From Fistulifera solaris (lineage: Eukaryota > Bacillariophyta > Bacillariophyceae > Naviculales > Stauroneidaceae), in NCBI GenBank assembly GCA_030295235.1, contig AP026138.1:558001-622000 (forward strand): a stretch of 64,000 nucleotides of DNA. The letters are read 5' to 3'. Each line of letters opens with the position of its first letter. The stretch's first letter is position 1. Below, piece by piece: positions 10,719-20,392 of the stretch. The translations under genes were made by a program, and so were the position numbers. The notes beneath the pieces were generated by a model that made no database searches, was not told the origin of the DNA, and saw nothing but the letters and a program-made list of their open reading frames with translations.

Positions 10719-11705
10719 ATGGAGCACTCAACAATGAATAGCAATCCTACGAACGGCAAAGATTCGGGCAAGGCTGTGAAGCAACGCAAAGAGAAGAAGC
10801 CCGTTGCGACCCCGAAACAGCGCAAGCCGACCAAGAATGAAAAGCCCGCTCGTCCCCTGAGCGCCTACAACGTCTTCTTCAAAGAGGAACGTGTCAAATG
10901 GCTGGCGGAAGCCCCTGACAACACGCAGAACAAATTCACACAACTGGGTTACGAGATGGGTCAGCGATGGAAGAAACTCAGCGCTGCTGAAAAGCTCAAG
11001 TACGAGAAGATTGCTAAGGAAGATGTGAAGCGCTATCAGAAGGAGATGGAGCAGTATGAACAAAAGGCATCGCCGAAAAAAGCCAAGGTAGCAAAAACGA
11101 AAAGTCCCCAAAAATCACCGAAAGAAACAAAGAAAGAAGTTGAGAAAACTCCAGTAGCTACAACTCCGTCTTCTGCCGATGCGGCTCGTCGAGTCGTGAA
11201 TGCTCCCTCTCCGGCGACACGGGACCCACAAGAGCTCATGCTACAGCAACTGCTGGCGAGTCAACAAGGCGCTCCTTTAGGGCCACAACAACCACAGATT
11301 CCCCTCCAGTTGAATGAACGCGAAGCCATTTTGCGACTACTTCAACTCCAAGAACTAGCCAGTCGGTCACAGTTGTCGCAACTTATGCCAAGCAATCCAC
11401 TTGTGGGTTATCCGCCCAACCAGTATTTGGGCGCCTTGTCGGGAGGAGGCGCCATGCTCCCTGGTTTGGAACAACAACTACTGATTCAGCGATTGCGAGA
11501 TCAAGAACTTCGAAGTCAAATAGCTTCACTGGAACGCGGGCTGACGGCGCAGCCCTTTCCACCCTTGTCGAATTTGGACCTATTGGCGCTGCAAGCCTCG
11601 TCGCAGCCTCAACCGCCATCGCTTTCCGACTCGGAGTTACTGGCGAACATGTCGGTACGAGAAAAATTACAACTATTGATGCAGCTAAATCAGCAAGGAT
11701 ATTGA
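10719..11705 (+). CDS. HMG-box DNA-binding protein, 328 aa
   Basis: Single HMG-box protein. ATG 10719 is the first ATG in frame. A Lys/Gln-rich basic leader (residues 10-45) is followed by one HMG box (residues ~46-115) that starts with RPLSAYNVFFKEERVKW and contains the family's aromatic core and basic helices. After a Lys/Ser/Pro-rich hinge containing several SPKK/SPQK steps, residues ~170-328 are Gln/Leu-rich (for example LQLNEREAILRLLQLQELA), like a helical activation or oligomerisation region. HMG boxes bend DNA non-specifically (HMGB type) or act in transcription factors; the N-terminal sequence looks more HMGB-like. It acts in the nucleus by inference. Confidence 0.88.
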   Translation: MEHSTMNSNPTNGKDSGKAVKQRKEKKPVATPKQRKPTKNEKPARPLSAYNVFFKEERVKWLAEAPDNTQNKFTQLGYEMGQRWKKLSAAEKLKYEKIAKEDVKRYQKEMEQYEQKASPKKAKVAKTKSPQKSPKETKKEVEKTPVATTPSSADAARRVVNAPSPATRDPQELMLQQLLASQQGAPLGPQQPQIPLQLNEREAILRLLQLQELASRSQLSQLMPSNPLVGYPPNQYLGALSGGGAMLPGLEQQLLIQRLRDQELRSQIASLERGLTAQPFPPLSNLDLLALQASSQPQPPSLSDSELLANMSVREKLQLLMQLNQQGY

Positions 11706-11993
11706 AGAGGTGACAGAAAGGACGACGAAGAATCGAATAAATGCGTGTTGTAAAAAAGTTAATTACTGGAATAGTGTCTTATACAAGAAGAGAGGATGCA
11801 TAAACATGTGTTGAAGCGTCGGTAGGTGAGCGGCCGCCAACGAAAGAATACCTTTGTAGAGAAGTATACCCGAGTACCTAAGACACATTGTAAACTCTAG
11901 CGTGACTTAGATATGATGTTTTTGCATGAAATGAAAAATAATAGGTCCGCACTGGATGATGCGTCGAGAAATGATGGTAACGAAAGAGCACGT

Positions 11994-12340
11994 CACACAG
12001 AATTTCCGTGTATTTCAACGACAAGTCCAACAGATTTTCTGTGGGTTCAACGATGTAGCACACACAGCTTCCGTGTGCTTCAACCATACCAGGTACCTAC
12101 CGGTACTTATAAGGACCTGGTAGGTCCACAGACCACAGAGTTTCTCTGAACTCATCAAAGACGCAACCACAAAATTTCCGTATAACTCAACAAAATAAAT
12201 TTACAGATTTTCTGTGGACGCAATGTTACAATGCTCACAAATTTCCGTACTTGTCAAAATACGTGCACAGATTTTCTAGGAACTTGAGGCATATAATACA
12301 TGGTGGTACCTGGTAGACAGAGTTTCCGTGTGTCTCACAG
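11994..12340. repeat. cluster of imperfect hairpin motifs
   Basis: About nine degenerate copies of a motif near CACAGAATTTCCGTG or ACAGATTTTCTGT, often followed by TCAAC, beginning near 11994, 12028, 12059, 12134, 12168, 12200, 12234, 12264 and 12315. Several copies are short inverted repeats (ACAGA-TTT-TCTGT). A larger palindromic patch with GGTACCTACCGGTAC lies at about 12090-12120. The cluster sits in the gap (11706-12485) between the HMG gene and the Tls1-like gene; nothing else was recognised there. Confidence 0.65.
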
Positions 12341-12485
12341 AAATACATGCCGAAAAGGAAGAATGAAGGTGAAGAAGCAGGCCACCACAAGAAAGTAGAC
12401 TAGAGTAAAATCGTAATCGATCATTAAACTTCAAATCGCGTTACCGGAGTAAACATTAAGGCCCTTTTTATTCACAGACGGAATC

Positions 12486-13379
12486 ATGTTCAAAAGAGAG
12501 CGAATAAGCGATCGAATATACGGCGTCGAAACGACGAGGAGGAGGAACAACTGGAGAGTGCACACACCTCGGATAGCAACCACGACGACTCCTCGACAAA
12601 TCACTTGTCACAAATTCAACAAAAGAAAAAACGACGAATGATTCTGGAATCATTGCAATATCGGAAAGGTGTCAATGCTGCAAAATTACTACAACAACAA
12701 ATCAATCCCGTCGAACAACTTGGTGATTATCTTACCGTAACCGCCGATGACCCACGAGAAGGAGTTTTAGAACAAAAACATCGCCAAGCCATGGAAGCGT
12801 ATATTGCCGAGAATTTAGGATCCGCGACTACTACGCAACACGACAAGGAGACGAAGGTTGTACACAATGCGACAGAACAGTTGTACGCGGAATTATCGGA
12901 AGCCGCCATGCGGTTGGCGGGCCGATCCAGCGTCGATGATGTGGGAGGAACGATGGCGGGCACGAGTCTCGCCGAAGTCGTGCTACCGGTAGAAGAACGC
13001 ATGGCGGCACTGGAAGAGACCGCGCGTGCGACGAAAGTGAAGGATGGTCGGACGAATCTTCCTGCTGCGTCCAAAGCGAGCATCAATTCAGCAGTACCCA
13101 ATCGATTCGCGGCGCCGGCTCGGCCCAAAGTTCTTTATGACGCTACAACGACTGCACTGGAGCAAGAAGCAGGTTTTATGGATGAGACTGGTACTACATC
13201 TACGAGTGATGATGCCCCCGACAACGATCGAGTCGGATTTCACGCATTTCGACGACAACAAAACGGGGAAATACGTGCTTTAAACAATTCCCATGAAAGG
13301 GGGAGGCCATCGTGCTACAGACGATCGAGCATTCAAGAACTTTGTCACCAAACAGCGTGAACGAAGACAAAATCGATGA
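12486..13379 (+). CDS. Tls1/C9orf78 family protein (frame broken twice)
   Basis: Homolog of the C9orf78/HCA59 and yeast Tls1 family, a spliceosome-associated factor. The family-like N-terminus starts at ATG 12486: basic MFK(K)RANKRSNIRRR, then an acidic EEEE stretch. A conserved region around MILESLQYRKGVNAAKLL follows, and a C-terminus containing ATDDRAFKNFVTKQRERR resembles the human ATDDYHYEKF end. These three pieces lie in three frames. One extra A in the A4 run at 12492-12495 joins the first two, and one G fewer in the G5 run at 13299-13303 joins the last two. An intron between 13173 and 13305 is an alternative for the second break. I favour homopolymer miscounts. About 297 residues when read through. 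Nuclear role inferred from the family. Confidence 0.7.
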
Positions 13380-13423
13380 TAAAGTCTATGGGAGCCATTA
13401 GTTACGAGCTTGCGTGTATTCAT

Positions 13424-14158
13424 CTAGTTCACGTCGGTAGTCAAAAGTTCGTACAGCATAGAGGGCTTGGCTGGTTCGAGTCGAACAGATGGTGACCTTG
13501 CCCATTTATTGTTTGAAATGAGATATCGCTGAATACGACTCGCCATGCGAGAGGCAGCATTCGGTTTCCCCGTCGTCCACCGTTGGTTCAAAACTTCCTG
13601 GAGCTCCAAAACGGAATCAATCGCCTTTTCGCCCCTCTTCTTTTGCACTTCATCGTTTAATAACCACAATGAGAAAGGGATCGTCCAGTACAAAGTTACA
13701 TGTTGCAGTGAAGAGGACAATTGCACATGAACGATATCCACTGGTTCACCCTGAACACTCCATTCTCCGACCGTCTTTTGACTCATCGCACAATTCATTT
13801 CCAAGCACTGCAACGCCGCAGCGCGTACGTGATACAATGTGTATTGATATTTCGGAGAAAGTTGGCGCTCGTCATGTTTGCCGGAACTTATTTCATCCAA
13901 TTCGACGCGAAAGGATTGCTTTGACTGAGAGGATGCTTGAATGATTTCCACACTTTCTTGTAAGAGAGGCAAGCCTTCCCGTAAGACGGACGCAAAGACG
14001 GGATTGCGATGTCGTGGTGCCGCCATTGCATCGTAATGTTCGTCATTATTCCGAGGAGAGGAAGAACAGTAACGGCGAGGCTGGTGAAGAATTCGCCTCC
14101 GTGAAGATGTCAGACATAATTTCAAGCGCGGTATGGGATTTGCCTGCAGCATTTGCAT
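13424..14158 (-). CDS. RbfA-like mitochondrial protein (tentative), 244 aa
   Basis: Intact ORF, ATG at 14158. The first ~40 residues are rich in Arg, Ser and Leu with no acid (LKLCLTSSRRRILHQPRRY), as in a mitochondrial presequence. The rest has the order expected of ribosome-binding factor A: a helical start (NPVFASVLREGLPLLQE), a beta-strand segment with SSSLQHVTLYWTIP (compare the family's S-x-D-L-x-H-A-x-V-Y), then a long helix with a basic segment (ASRMASRIQRYLIS). RbfA binds the small ribosomal subunit during 16S-type rRNA maturation. The match is by pattern only and some conserved positions are not obvious, so a lineage-specific mitochondrial protein is the alternative. Confidence 0.5.
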   Translation of the reverse strand: MQMLQANPIPRLKLCLTSSRRRILHQPRRYCSSSPRNNDEHYDAMAAPRHRNPVFASVLREGLPLLQESVEIIQASSQSKQSFRVELDEISSGKHDERQLSPKYQYTLYHVRAAALQCLEMNCAMSQKTVGEWSVQGEPVDIVHVQLSSSLQHVTLYWTIPFSLWLLNDEVQKKRGEKAIDSVLELQEVLNQRWTTGKPNAASRMASRIQRYLISNNKWARSPSVRLEPAKPSMLYELLTTDVN

Positions 14159-14863
14159 GCAGGCTTCAATGAGGATTCCTGTCTATTATCTACTAGACTA
14201 CTTAATGTTGAGAAAAGAGTGTTTCCACTGGAAGATGTTTGTGCTCGTTTTGATATCCATTCCGTTTTTTTTTTTCGTTTATTACCAGGTACTCGAGTAT
14301 TTTATGCGGCGGTGATTTTTCGTGACTAAATGCAGTCGTGCATACAACGGACAACACTTTGGGGTTATAGTAACTTTTAGGTCATCCAGTTTGAATGATT
14401 TTCACGTCGATCCTGCATCTCCACTTTCCCTAAACGCTCTGCTTGATTGCTCAAGCTCATTTAGATATCGGCAAAAGTAATTTACTAACGAAAAAGTGGA
14501 TGGCAAGAGAAAATTAGTGAAGGAAACGATGTTCGTGACATGGATTTAGCCACTAAAGTCCATAGCACTTTTAAACGCACGATCCTCCCCCTCTCCGCCC
14601 CGACTTTCGACATTACTGTTAGGTATAAAGCTTCTGCTGGTTCATTACGCAGTTTAACATCTAATGACACAAACTAGATACGAAATCCTACTCAGGCTCT
14701 CCCTCTATCCGCGTTCGCTTTCGCTAGCAATATTCGTTACTTACGTTGTCTTCTCCCATGCATGATCGCAACAGTGCCTCAACAAAAGTGTGAATGAGCA
14801 AGAAAATCGCTTTATTGACTCAGTCCTGTTATCGTTAGTTTATTAAACTTGTTAGTCGATCGC
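14159..14863. other. intergenic, one dispersed-repeat copy
   Basis: No gene. Contains a T-run (around 14267) and, at about 14328-14377, a copy of the dispersed repeat with GCAGTCGTG followed by CAACACTTTGGGG and ATAGT, the same family as at 20700-21240 and 48716-49025. Confidence 0.5.
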
Positions 14864-15703
14864 TTAGTTTGTGCCTGCCCCTTCTGCCGCTTTGATTTGA
14901 CCCCGGGTAAAACTGACATAAGCCGTCCAGAAGAAGGAAACAATGTGGCGAAATGGCATACGAATATGAACAGGAAGAATAAACTGGACACAGTCACTGG
15001 GTCCCCATAATTGTATCATGGCGGTGAGGTCCTCCTGCGCGCAAGTCACGGTGTCAGTCGAGAGCACACAATAATCGACTATCGTCGGAATGCCCACACG
15101 TACCTTCATATTCTTGGAGTATTTAGTAATTCCATCATGAGCCCAGTCGACAGGATTCCAACTTGATCCACCTACAAATTCCTTGACCATGTAATACGTG
15201 GGAAAGTACATCATGGGCAAATGCACAATGACGTCGAACAAGACCATCTTGGCGGCATCGAGCATGCCGGCCGGGTACTTGAATTTATCGATCAGCGACA
15301 TCTTTGCAAACTTGTCCATCGTAGGAAACCACCGGCGGTATTGGGTCACCATGAGCCAATATTGGAAGCCGCCCAGATACACGAAACCAAAGACCACGAA
15401 AATTCCATTGCGACGCCAGTCCACTTCGGAAAGTTGTTTGCCTTCGGCGACTGTTTGCACTACCAAGTCCGCAGCGGAAGTCTTGACGGTAGCAACAATC
15501 AATTGAAACGCGAAGGGGTGTTCTTTGGTGAACGATGCAAATCTACCGGGTGCCTTGGTGTCTTTCGCGGCATTGACGCCGGTTTTGCTATTCTTAGCAG
15601 CTTGCGAAAAGGCTCGACTTCTGGCAGTTACTGGAGCTGATCCTAATGTACGATAAAAGCAAATCATGGTGATGCAAGTGGCAAGTATTGATTTCAATTG
15701 CAT
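14864..15703 (-). CDS. Mpv17/PMP22 family membrane protein
   Basis: Mpv17/PMP22 family protein, an integral membrane protein of mitochondria or peroxisomes (some plastidial). ATG 15703 is used; the frame extends two codons upstream only to a TTG. After an N-terminal targeting-like stretch come four predicted hydrophobic segments and the family's C-terminal signature, here LWGPSD followed by QFILPVHIRMPFRHIVSF and an FFWTAYVSF end. A likely 69-bp intron lies at 15035-15103: on the coding strand it starts GTACGTG, ends CGCGCAG, is a multiple of three and has no stop, so the unspliced frame stays open. Removing it joins NMK to EDLTAM and restores family spacing, giving 256 residues. Two copies of a 43-bp sequence lie upstream of the start. 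Confidence 0.85.
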   Translation of the reverse strand: MQLKSILATCITMICFYRTLGSAPVTARSRAFSQAAKNSKTGVNAAKDTKAPGRFASFTKEHPFAFQLIVATVKTSAADLVVQTVAEGKQLSEVDWRRNGIFVVFGFVYLGGFQYWLMVTQYRRWFPTMDKFAKMSLIDKFKYPAGMLDAAKMVLFDVIVHLPMMYFPTYYMVKEFVGGSSWNPVDWAHDGITKYSKNMKVRVGIPTIVDYCVLSTDTVTCAQEDLTAMIQLWGPSDCVQFILPVHIRMPFRHIVSFFWTAYVSFTRGQIKAAEGAGTN

Positions 15704-15814
15704 CCTCAAGAGACTCTATAGGCATGAAACGGCAAACTGTTTTCGTTCTATCGATAAGCAAACAAGCAAACGAATGCGTGATGTTTTCAAAAATGTTGGC
15801 TGATTCACTATAAG

Positions 15815-15900
15815 CCAACGTGTATCAACGAGTACCGTGTCGACGTCAGCATCATTGCCAACGTGTATCAACGAGTACCGTGTCGACGTCAGCATCATTG
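15815..15900. repeat. 43-bp direct duplication with CRE-like core
   Basis: The 43 bases at 15815-15857 are repeated exactly at 15858-15900. Each copy contains GTGTCGACGTCAGC, that is GTCGAC overlapping GACGTCA, the reverse complement of the CRE core TGACGTC. A third ACGTCA follows at about 15906. The position, 110-200 bp upstream of the Mpv17-like start on the minus strand, would suit a promoter element. The rest of the gap 15704-16208 holds a second near-duplicate (CATTGGTCTCCGATCATCCT twice, about 16101-16156) and no gene. Confidence 0.8.
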
Positions 15901-16208
15901 GAAGTACGTCATCAGTGTCTCATTCACGACGTTTCGTGACTTCTAGCATTCTTACACAGTCTTTCATCGTAATCCTTAGTCCATAGTCTAGAGGTCTAGG
16001 TCTAGAGACTAGTTTTTTTTCTTGCATACCTGGGTAATAAGTCATTGTTTGAGTACCATGATCGTATTATTCCTAATTGAATGCAGACTATATATTCTCA
16101 CAGGCATCCCTCATTGGTCTCCGATCATCCTCACTCCATTGGTCTCCGATCATCCTAACTCACCAGATTTCAATTATCCTTTTCAAATCGATTTACGAGT
16201 CCTCTAAA

Positions 16209-17369
16209 CTACAGGTAAGCAATGGCTCCATTGAAACGAAAGTCGATAATTTTCCAGTTGAGAGCCATTTCCTCTTCGTCGTACTCTCTCTGAAAGGCCA
16301 CGACATAGGAATTAGCTCGAATATCGTCCTCTGATCCCTCAACGACTTCTCCACTCTCTTTTTGCGTACACAGTTGATTTGCTGACACATGAAATGAAGA
16401 ATAATGATAGGTGAACCTTTATTCACTACATCCGGCTGCAAACAAGAAAGAGGTGTCATGGTAAGAGAGCCGTTGCATCACGCCAGCTACACATCAAACG
16501 TAATAAATGATTTACCTCAACTGCCAAAATCTCCGAGTTCATAATCGCCAAAACGTGTGTATCGATTTGTACACCTTCTTGTTCACGCGCCTTCATCTCC
16601 GCAGCCAATCGTTTGAACACTCCTTCGCCCAACCACGGCTTCAGTTGATTGATTTTGCCTTCCAAAAACCATGACATGATCTGGGGAAGCGTGTGCTCCA
16701 CGACGTCTTCTCTCCAATCGTCCAGAGTAAATTCTGGATCTAACTTTCGCAGCTCCGCCACCGCGATGGATTCGGGGGTTTCGGCCGTCACGGTTTCGTA
16801 GACGGACGATACGCGATAGACCCACGGATTTTGACTCGTTTCCCAAGCTTCTTGCGCATCTTCTCGCAAGTGATCCACCTTTTTCTTTATTTTCTTGGCT
16901 CCCGACTTTTCATAAAAATCTTCGGTCCGTGTCAAAATGTCTTGAATGACGGGTGCTTGCGCCAGTCGCTTCTGCATCCGTTCCCAGGCGGTCAAATGTT
17001 CCGATTCATCAATCACCATGATTTCTACCGGCCCATTGTAGGGCTCATCACCACCCGGCGTCTCGTGTGGGTGAATGAGTTTTTATTGATGGATTTCCGT
17101 TCGCCCGATGCTAACAGTTCCTGCCATGTTTTGCCAACTTCGTCTGAAAACACAGCCCATTTCTCCGCGAGGGTTCTCATGATATCATTATTATTGCTTG
17201 TTGATTTTTCTTCATCATCCTTTCCTTCCTTTTTGAGACGATTGACTGTATCTCTCAGTGAGTCGCCTTTTGTTTCATTGGAGGCAAACGATCGGGCGAC
17301 AAAGAGCTGCTTCGTTCGCGGACGAATGAGCTGTGCGGACGCTCGACGTAGTAATGCGGATCGCAACAT
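16209..17369 (-). CDS. TIM44: Tim44, mitochondrial import motor subunit
   Basis: Tim44 tethers mtHsp70 to the TIM23 channel on the matrix side of the inner membrane. ATG 17369 opens an Arg/Ala-rich presequence. The C-terminal Tim44 domain is clear: GPVEIMVIDESEH, ERMQKRLAQAPVIQDIL, and a final exon with IIILHFMCQQINCVR and FRFNGAIAYL. A phase-0 intron at 16436-16515 (80 bp, GTAAAT...TTTGCAG on the coding strand) separates the last exon. The frame breaks twice, each time in a five-base T run (17080-17084 and 16359-16363 on the plus strand); one extra base in each restores the domain (KSINKK-LIHP and CVRKK-ESGEVVEG). Read this way the protein has about 360 residues. Both breaks fall inside conserved sequence, so miscounted homopolymers are more likely than a pseudogene. 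Confidence 0.9.
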
Positions 17370-17963
17370 AGCCAATATCTAATACTTGCGATGATAAAGT
17401 TCGTTTTGTGATCTATCGATGGATAATAATGACGAGAAGGAAGATTTGACGTCGCGAAAGCGAAGGAAGTGCGGGTTGTTGCTTGTGAATGAAAATGCTT
17501 TTGCTTTTTCTTTATTTTCTCCCACCAAAAAAGTCAACGATCCCCGTTTCTCGTTTGCGACCGGATGACGGACGACCCTTCAGGACTCATCAGTCGAGTC
17601 ATGAGTAAACAACAGAACATAAGGAAAAGCAAAGTAGCCTACTTAATATTCTATAGTCAAATATCTAGTATCTTCTTTCGTGTTGTCTTATTCGTCCCAT
17701 TTCCGACGTGGAACGATGAACGAAGAAAGGGAACGTCACAACTTCAACGGTCCGTTTCTTGTTTTCTGTTTCGCCACTCGAAAAAGGTCATCGTCATGGT
17801 CGCGTGCAGAATTTGATGGATGGCGATGGCAGTTGGTGTTCTTCGCGAGCTTTTTTTCTATTCAAGTCACTGTGAGGAGATAGACCCTTTACTCGCTCCT
17901 TCTGTCCCCCTTCCTCATTCATAAACAAAAGGCTTTCATAAAAGAGTCACACGTCTACCAAAC
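17370..17963. other. divergent intergenic region
   Basis: About 0.6 kb between the divergent Tim44 and bilin-reductase genes, presumably both promoters. No gene, RNA or repeat recognised. Confidence 0.5.
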
Positions 17964-19043
17964 ATGAAAGGTTCATCGTGTGCATTCTTTGTTTCGACGC
18001 TTTGCTGCGTGAACGTCATTCATGCTTGGCTGGGTTCGACGATGAAGCAGAAGCCGTTCTCTACTTTCCCATCAGTTTCTCGTCCTTCAGTAACAAGGAA
18101 ATTGTTCATGGACATTGAACAAGATTCAGTAGCAAAATCATTTCGCATCGAAATTCCAGGTATCGCGTCGGCACTGTCGATTCCTCGACACATCCAGCAT
18201 TCTGAAATCGATCAAGCTATCGCAGCCAACGGAATGCCTTGGCAGTCATCGATTGATCCGCACTATCGTAGTTTAGCAGACGATTCCAATAAACCCTTTT
18301 ATCTGCCATTTTGGGAATGGCAAATGGATTACATGAAAAAACATTTAACCAATCTCCAAGTCCTGCCGGTCGAGAGCAAGCAAGGTCAGGATTTGTCCTA
18401 TCGAACCAATGGCAAGGTTCGATTGCATACATTTCAATGCTCTTCGGACGAATACAAATGCATCCGCATGACGGTCATGGATGGCGGTGCACGGACGCAA
18501 GTCTTTACTTCGCTCTGGTATCCCCAACCGCACTTCCATCTACCCGTTTTGGGGATCGACTTGCTCCAATTCGGACAATCCAAACATCTCTGTATCGTCG
18601 ACTTTCAACCGATTCACGAAAATTCATCACAAGACCAGCCATTTGAGCACTTGCTACAACCCATTCGTGACCAATACCCTTCTTTGCACGGAAAAATGAC
18701 CCGACGGTTCTACGACGAAGATGCCTTCTTTTCCAAGCAGATGCTGTTGGGGAGAAGCGACCGCGCCGGCGCCAACGATCTGGTCTACAAAAATTTGTTT
18801 CCGGCGTACCAGGCGTATGTCAACACACATGTTCAAATGGTACAATCCGCGACGCCCCGCCCATCGACCGTGGCCGACGTATTGCAACGACATGCGGCCT
18901 ACGATAACTACTCGGCCGCTCGCGATCCGGCGCATGCCATGCTGGCGGCGACCTTTGGAAACGACTTTGCGGATGACTACGTTTACGATATCCTGTTTCC
19001 GCTGGCGGATAGAGGCGTCAGTGGTACACTGGAGTCCTGTTGA
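17964..19043 (+). CDS. ferredoxin-dependent bilin reductase, paralog 1
   Basis: Member of the ferredoxin-dependent bilin reductase family (HY2, PebA, PebB, PcyA), which reduces biliverdin or a partly reduced bilin to phytobilins in the plastid. 359 residues, single exon. The N-terminus is a signal peptide (CAFFVSTLCCVNVIHA) followed by W, fitting a diatom bipartite plastid presequence. Family landmarks are LPFWEWQMDYMKKHLTNL (residues ~110-130), LPVLGIDLLQFG, the IVDFQP core motif (~215) and FYDEDAFFSKQMLLGR (~255). Product regiospecificity cannot be read from the sequence; the WEWQ and LGIDLL segments look more HY2/PebB-like than PcyA-like. It is convergent with a second paralog at 19289-20392. 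Confidence 0.88.
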   Translation: MKGSSCAFFVSTLCCVNVIHAWLGSTMKQKPFSTFPSVSRPSVTRKLFMDIEQDSVAKSFRIEIPGIASALSIPRHIQHSEIDQAIAANGMPWQSSIDPHYRSLADDSNKPFYLPFWEWQMDYMKKHLTNLQVLPVESKQGQDLSYRTNGKVRLHTFQCSSDEYKCIRMTVMDGGARTQVFTSLWYPQPHFHLPVLGIDLLQFGQSKHLCIVDFQPIHENSSQDQPFEHLLQPIRDQYPSLHGKMTRRFYDEDAFFSKQMLLGRSDRAGANDLVYKNLFPAYQAYVNTHVQMVQSATPRPSTVADVLQRHAAYDNYSAARDPAHAMLAATFGNDFADDYVYDILFPLADRGVSGTLESC

Positions 19044-19288
19044 GGACTTTCAAAGATTGTATAGATAATAAATAATATAGAAACGATTGTATTTATGAAT
19101 AATAAGGTGATGCCTGATACTCACAAACGGATGTGCTCCCTTTCCTTTAGATATATGAAGTACATGAAAGACTATCAAACAAGGAAGTATTCAGTAAAGT
19201 AGTTGTTATTATCATTGTTTATAGATTATGTAAGGGAAAATTGTTTGCAAAATAAGGATAGTGTACAAAGAACGAGCAACTGTGTGGC

Positions 19289-20392
19289 TCATGGTCGCGC
19301 GGCGCCCACCGGTTCCTTGACTCCTATCGAAGTTTGTGTTCGTTGCGGAAGGCTGGATCGAGTCGTCGTTGGTCGCTCACTCATACTGAACAAGAAATCA
19401 TGGACAAAATCCATGGCCCATTCTGCCCCAAACATGGCCGTAAACAAACCAGTGGCTGGATCGCGTTCCGCCGAATACGTATCGTACGCTTTTTGTCGCT
19501 TCAATACCATGTCGAGGTCCGCCTCGACTGGATCCACTTCGCGGATCAAATCCAAGTGTGTCTGGACGTAGGATTGGAATGCCGGAAACAGTTCGTTCGA
19601 GATGATGCTTTCGTCTTCGAACCGCGAAAACAACATTTGTTGCGAAAAGAATTGTGTTTCATCGTAAAACTTGGAAGACATGCGTCCCTTGAGGTTCTCG
19701 TATTGCTCCTTAATGGGTTGGAGTCGGTGTTCAAAGGTGGTCGCGTGATCTTCCTCGTTTTCGTGCAAGGGCTGAAAGTCCACAATCGCCAAATACTTCT
19801 TACGATTAAAGGCCAACAAGTCAATGCCCAATACAGGAAGATTGTACTTCGGGTCCGGGTAAAAGACAGCGTTGTAGACTTGTGTGTTCTCACCCGCATC
19901 GTAATAAGTCATTCGAATCTTGCGATATTCCGAGGACGAGGCACAGAGGCTGACAATTCTGGCTTTCTTTTGGATGTTCTCATTGTACGAAAAGTCGGTT
20001 TTACCGTTCGTGCACGGCATGACTCGTAAGTTGGTCAAATTCTCTTTCATAAACGACATGTGCCATTCCCAAAACGGCATGTAGAGCAGATCTTCTTCCT
20101 CCGGGTATTTGGGATCAATGGAAGATTTCCATGGCATGCCTTGCGCGGCCTCGGCATGAGAGATGCTGATGCTCGGAGGATAACTATCATGAAGCAATTG
20201 ATCGAGATTGTATCTAGCTTTTGCATCAATAAAATCCTTTTCTGTATCCATGCGCATGATTTCGGTAGAGGAAACAAATGTTGGCGATGCCGCCGGTTGG
20301 CCGAGGAACGCACTTTTTCGCGAAAACGAACCAACGTACGCCTCCGTCACGATAACATTAGCGGTCACAAATAGTATTTGACAGGTGTTCAT
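19289..20392 (-). CDS. ferredoxin-dependent bilin reductase, paralog 2
   Basis: Second FDBR, tail-to-tail with the first (245-bp gap). The frame is open to 20557, but ATG 20392 is preferred because it starts a signal peptide (CQILFVTANVIVTEAYVG) and a transit-peptide-like SAFLGQPAA, the A-F step of diatom plastid targeting. 367 residues. It shares with paralog 1 GMPWKSSIDP, MPFWEWHMSFMKENLTNLR, LPVLGIDLLAF, IVDFQPLHE and FYDETQFFSQQMLF, with roughly half of aligned residues identical by eye. A two-enzyme pair recalls PebA/PebB, where one reduces biliverdin and the other 15,16-dihydrobiliverdin; whether these two share a pathway that way is inference. Confidence 0.88.
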   Translation of the reverse strand: MNTCQILFVTANVIVTEAYVGSFSRKSAFLGQPAASPTFVSSTEIMRMDTEKDFIDAKARYNLDQLLHDSYPPSISISHAEAAQGMPWKSSIDPKYPEEEDLLYMPFWEWHMSFMKENLTNLRVMPCTNGKTDFSYNENIQKKARIVSLCASSSEYRKIRMTYYDAGENTQVYNAVFYPDPKYNLPVLGIDLLAFNRKKYLAIVDFQPLHENEEDHATTFEHRLQPIKEQYENLKGRMSSKFYDETQFFSQQMLFSRFEDESIISNELFPAFQSYVQTHLDLIREVDPVEADLDMVLKRQKAYDTYSAERDPATGLFTAMFGAEWAMDFVHDFLFSMSERPTTTRSSLPQRTQTSIGVKEPVGAARP

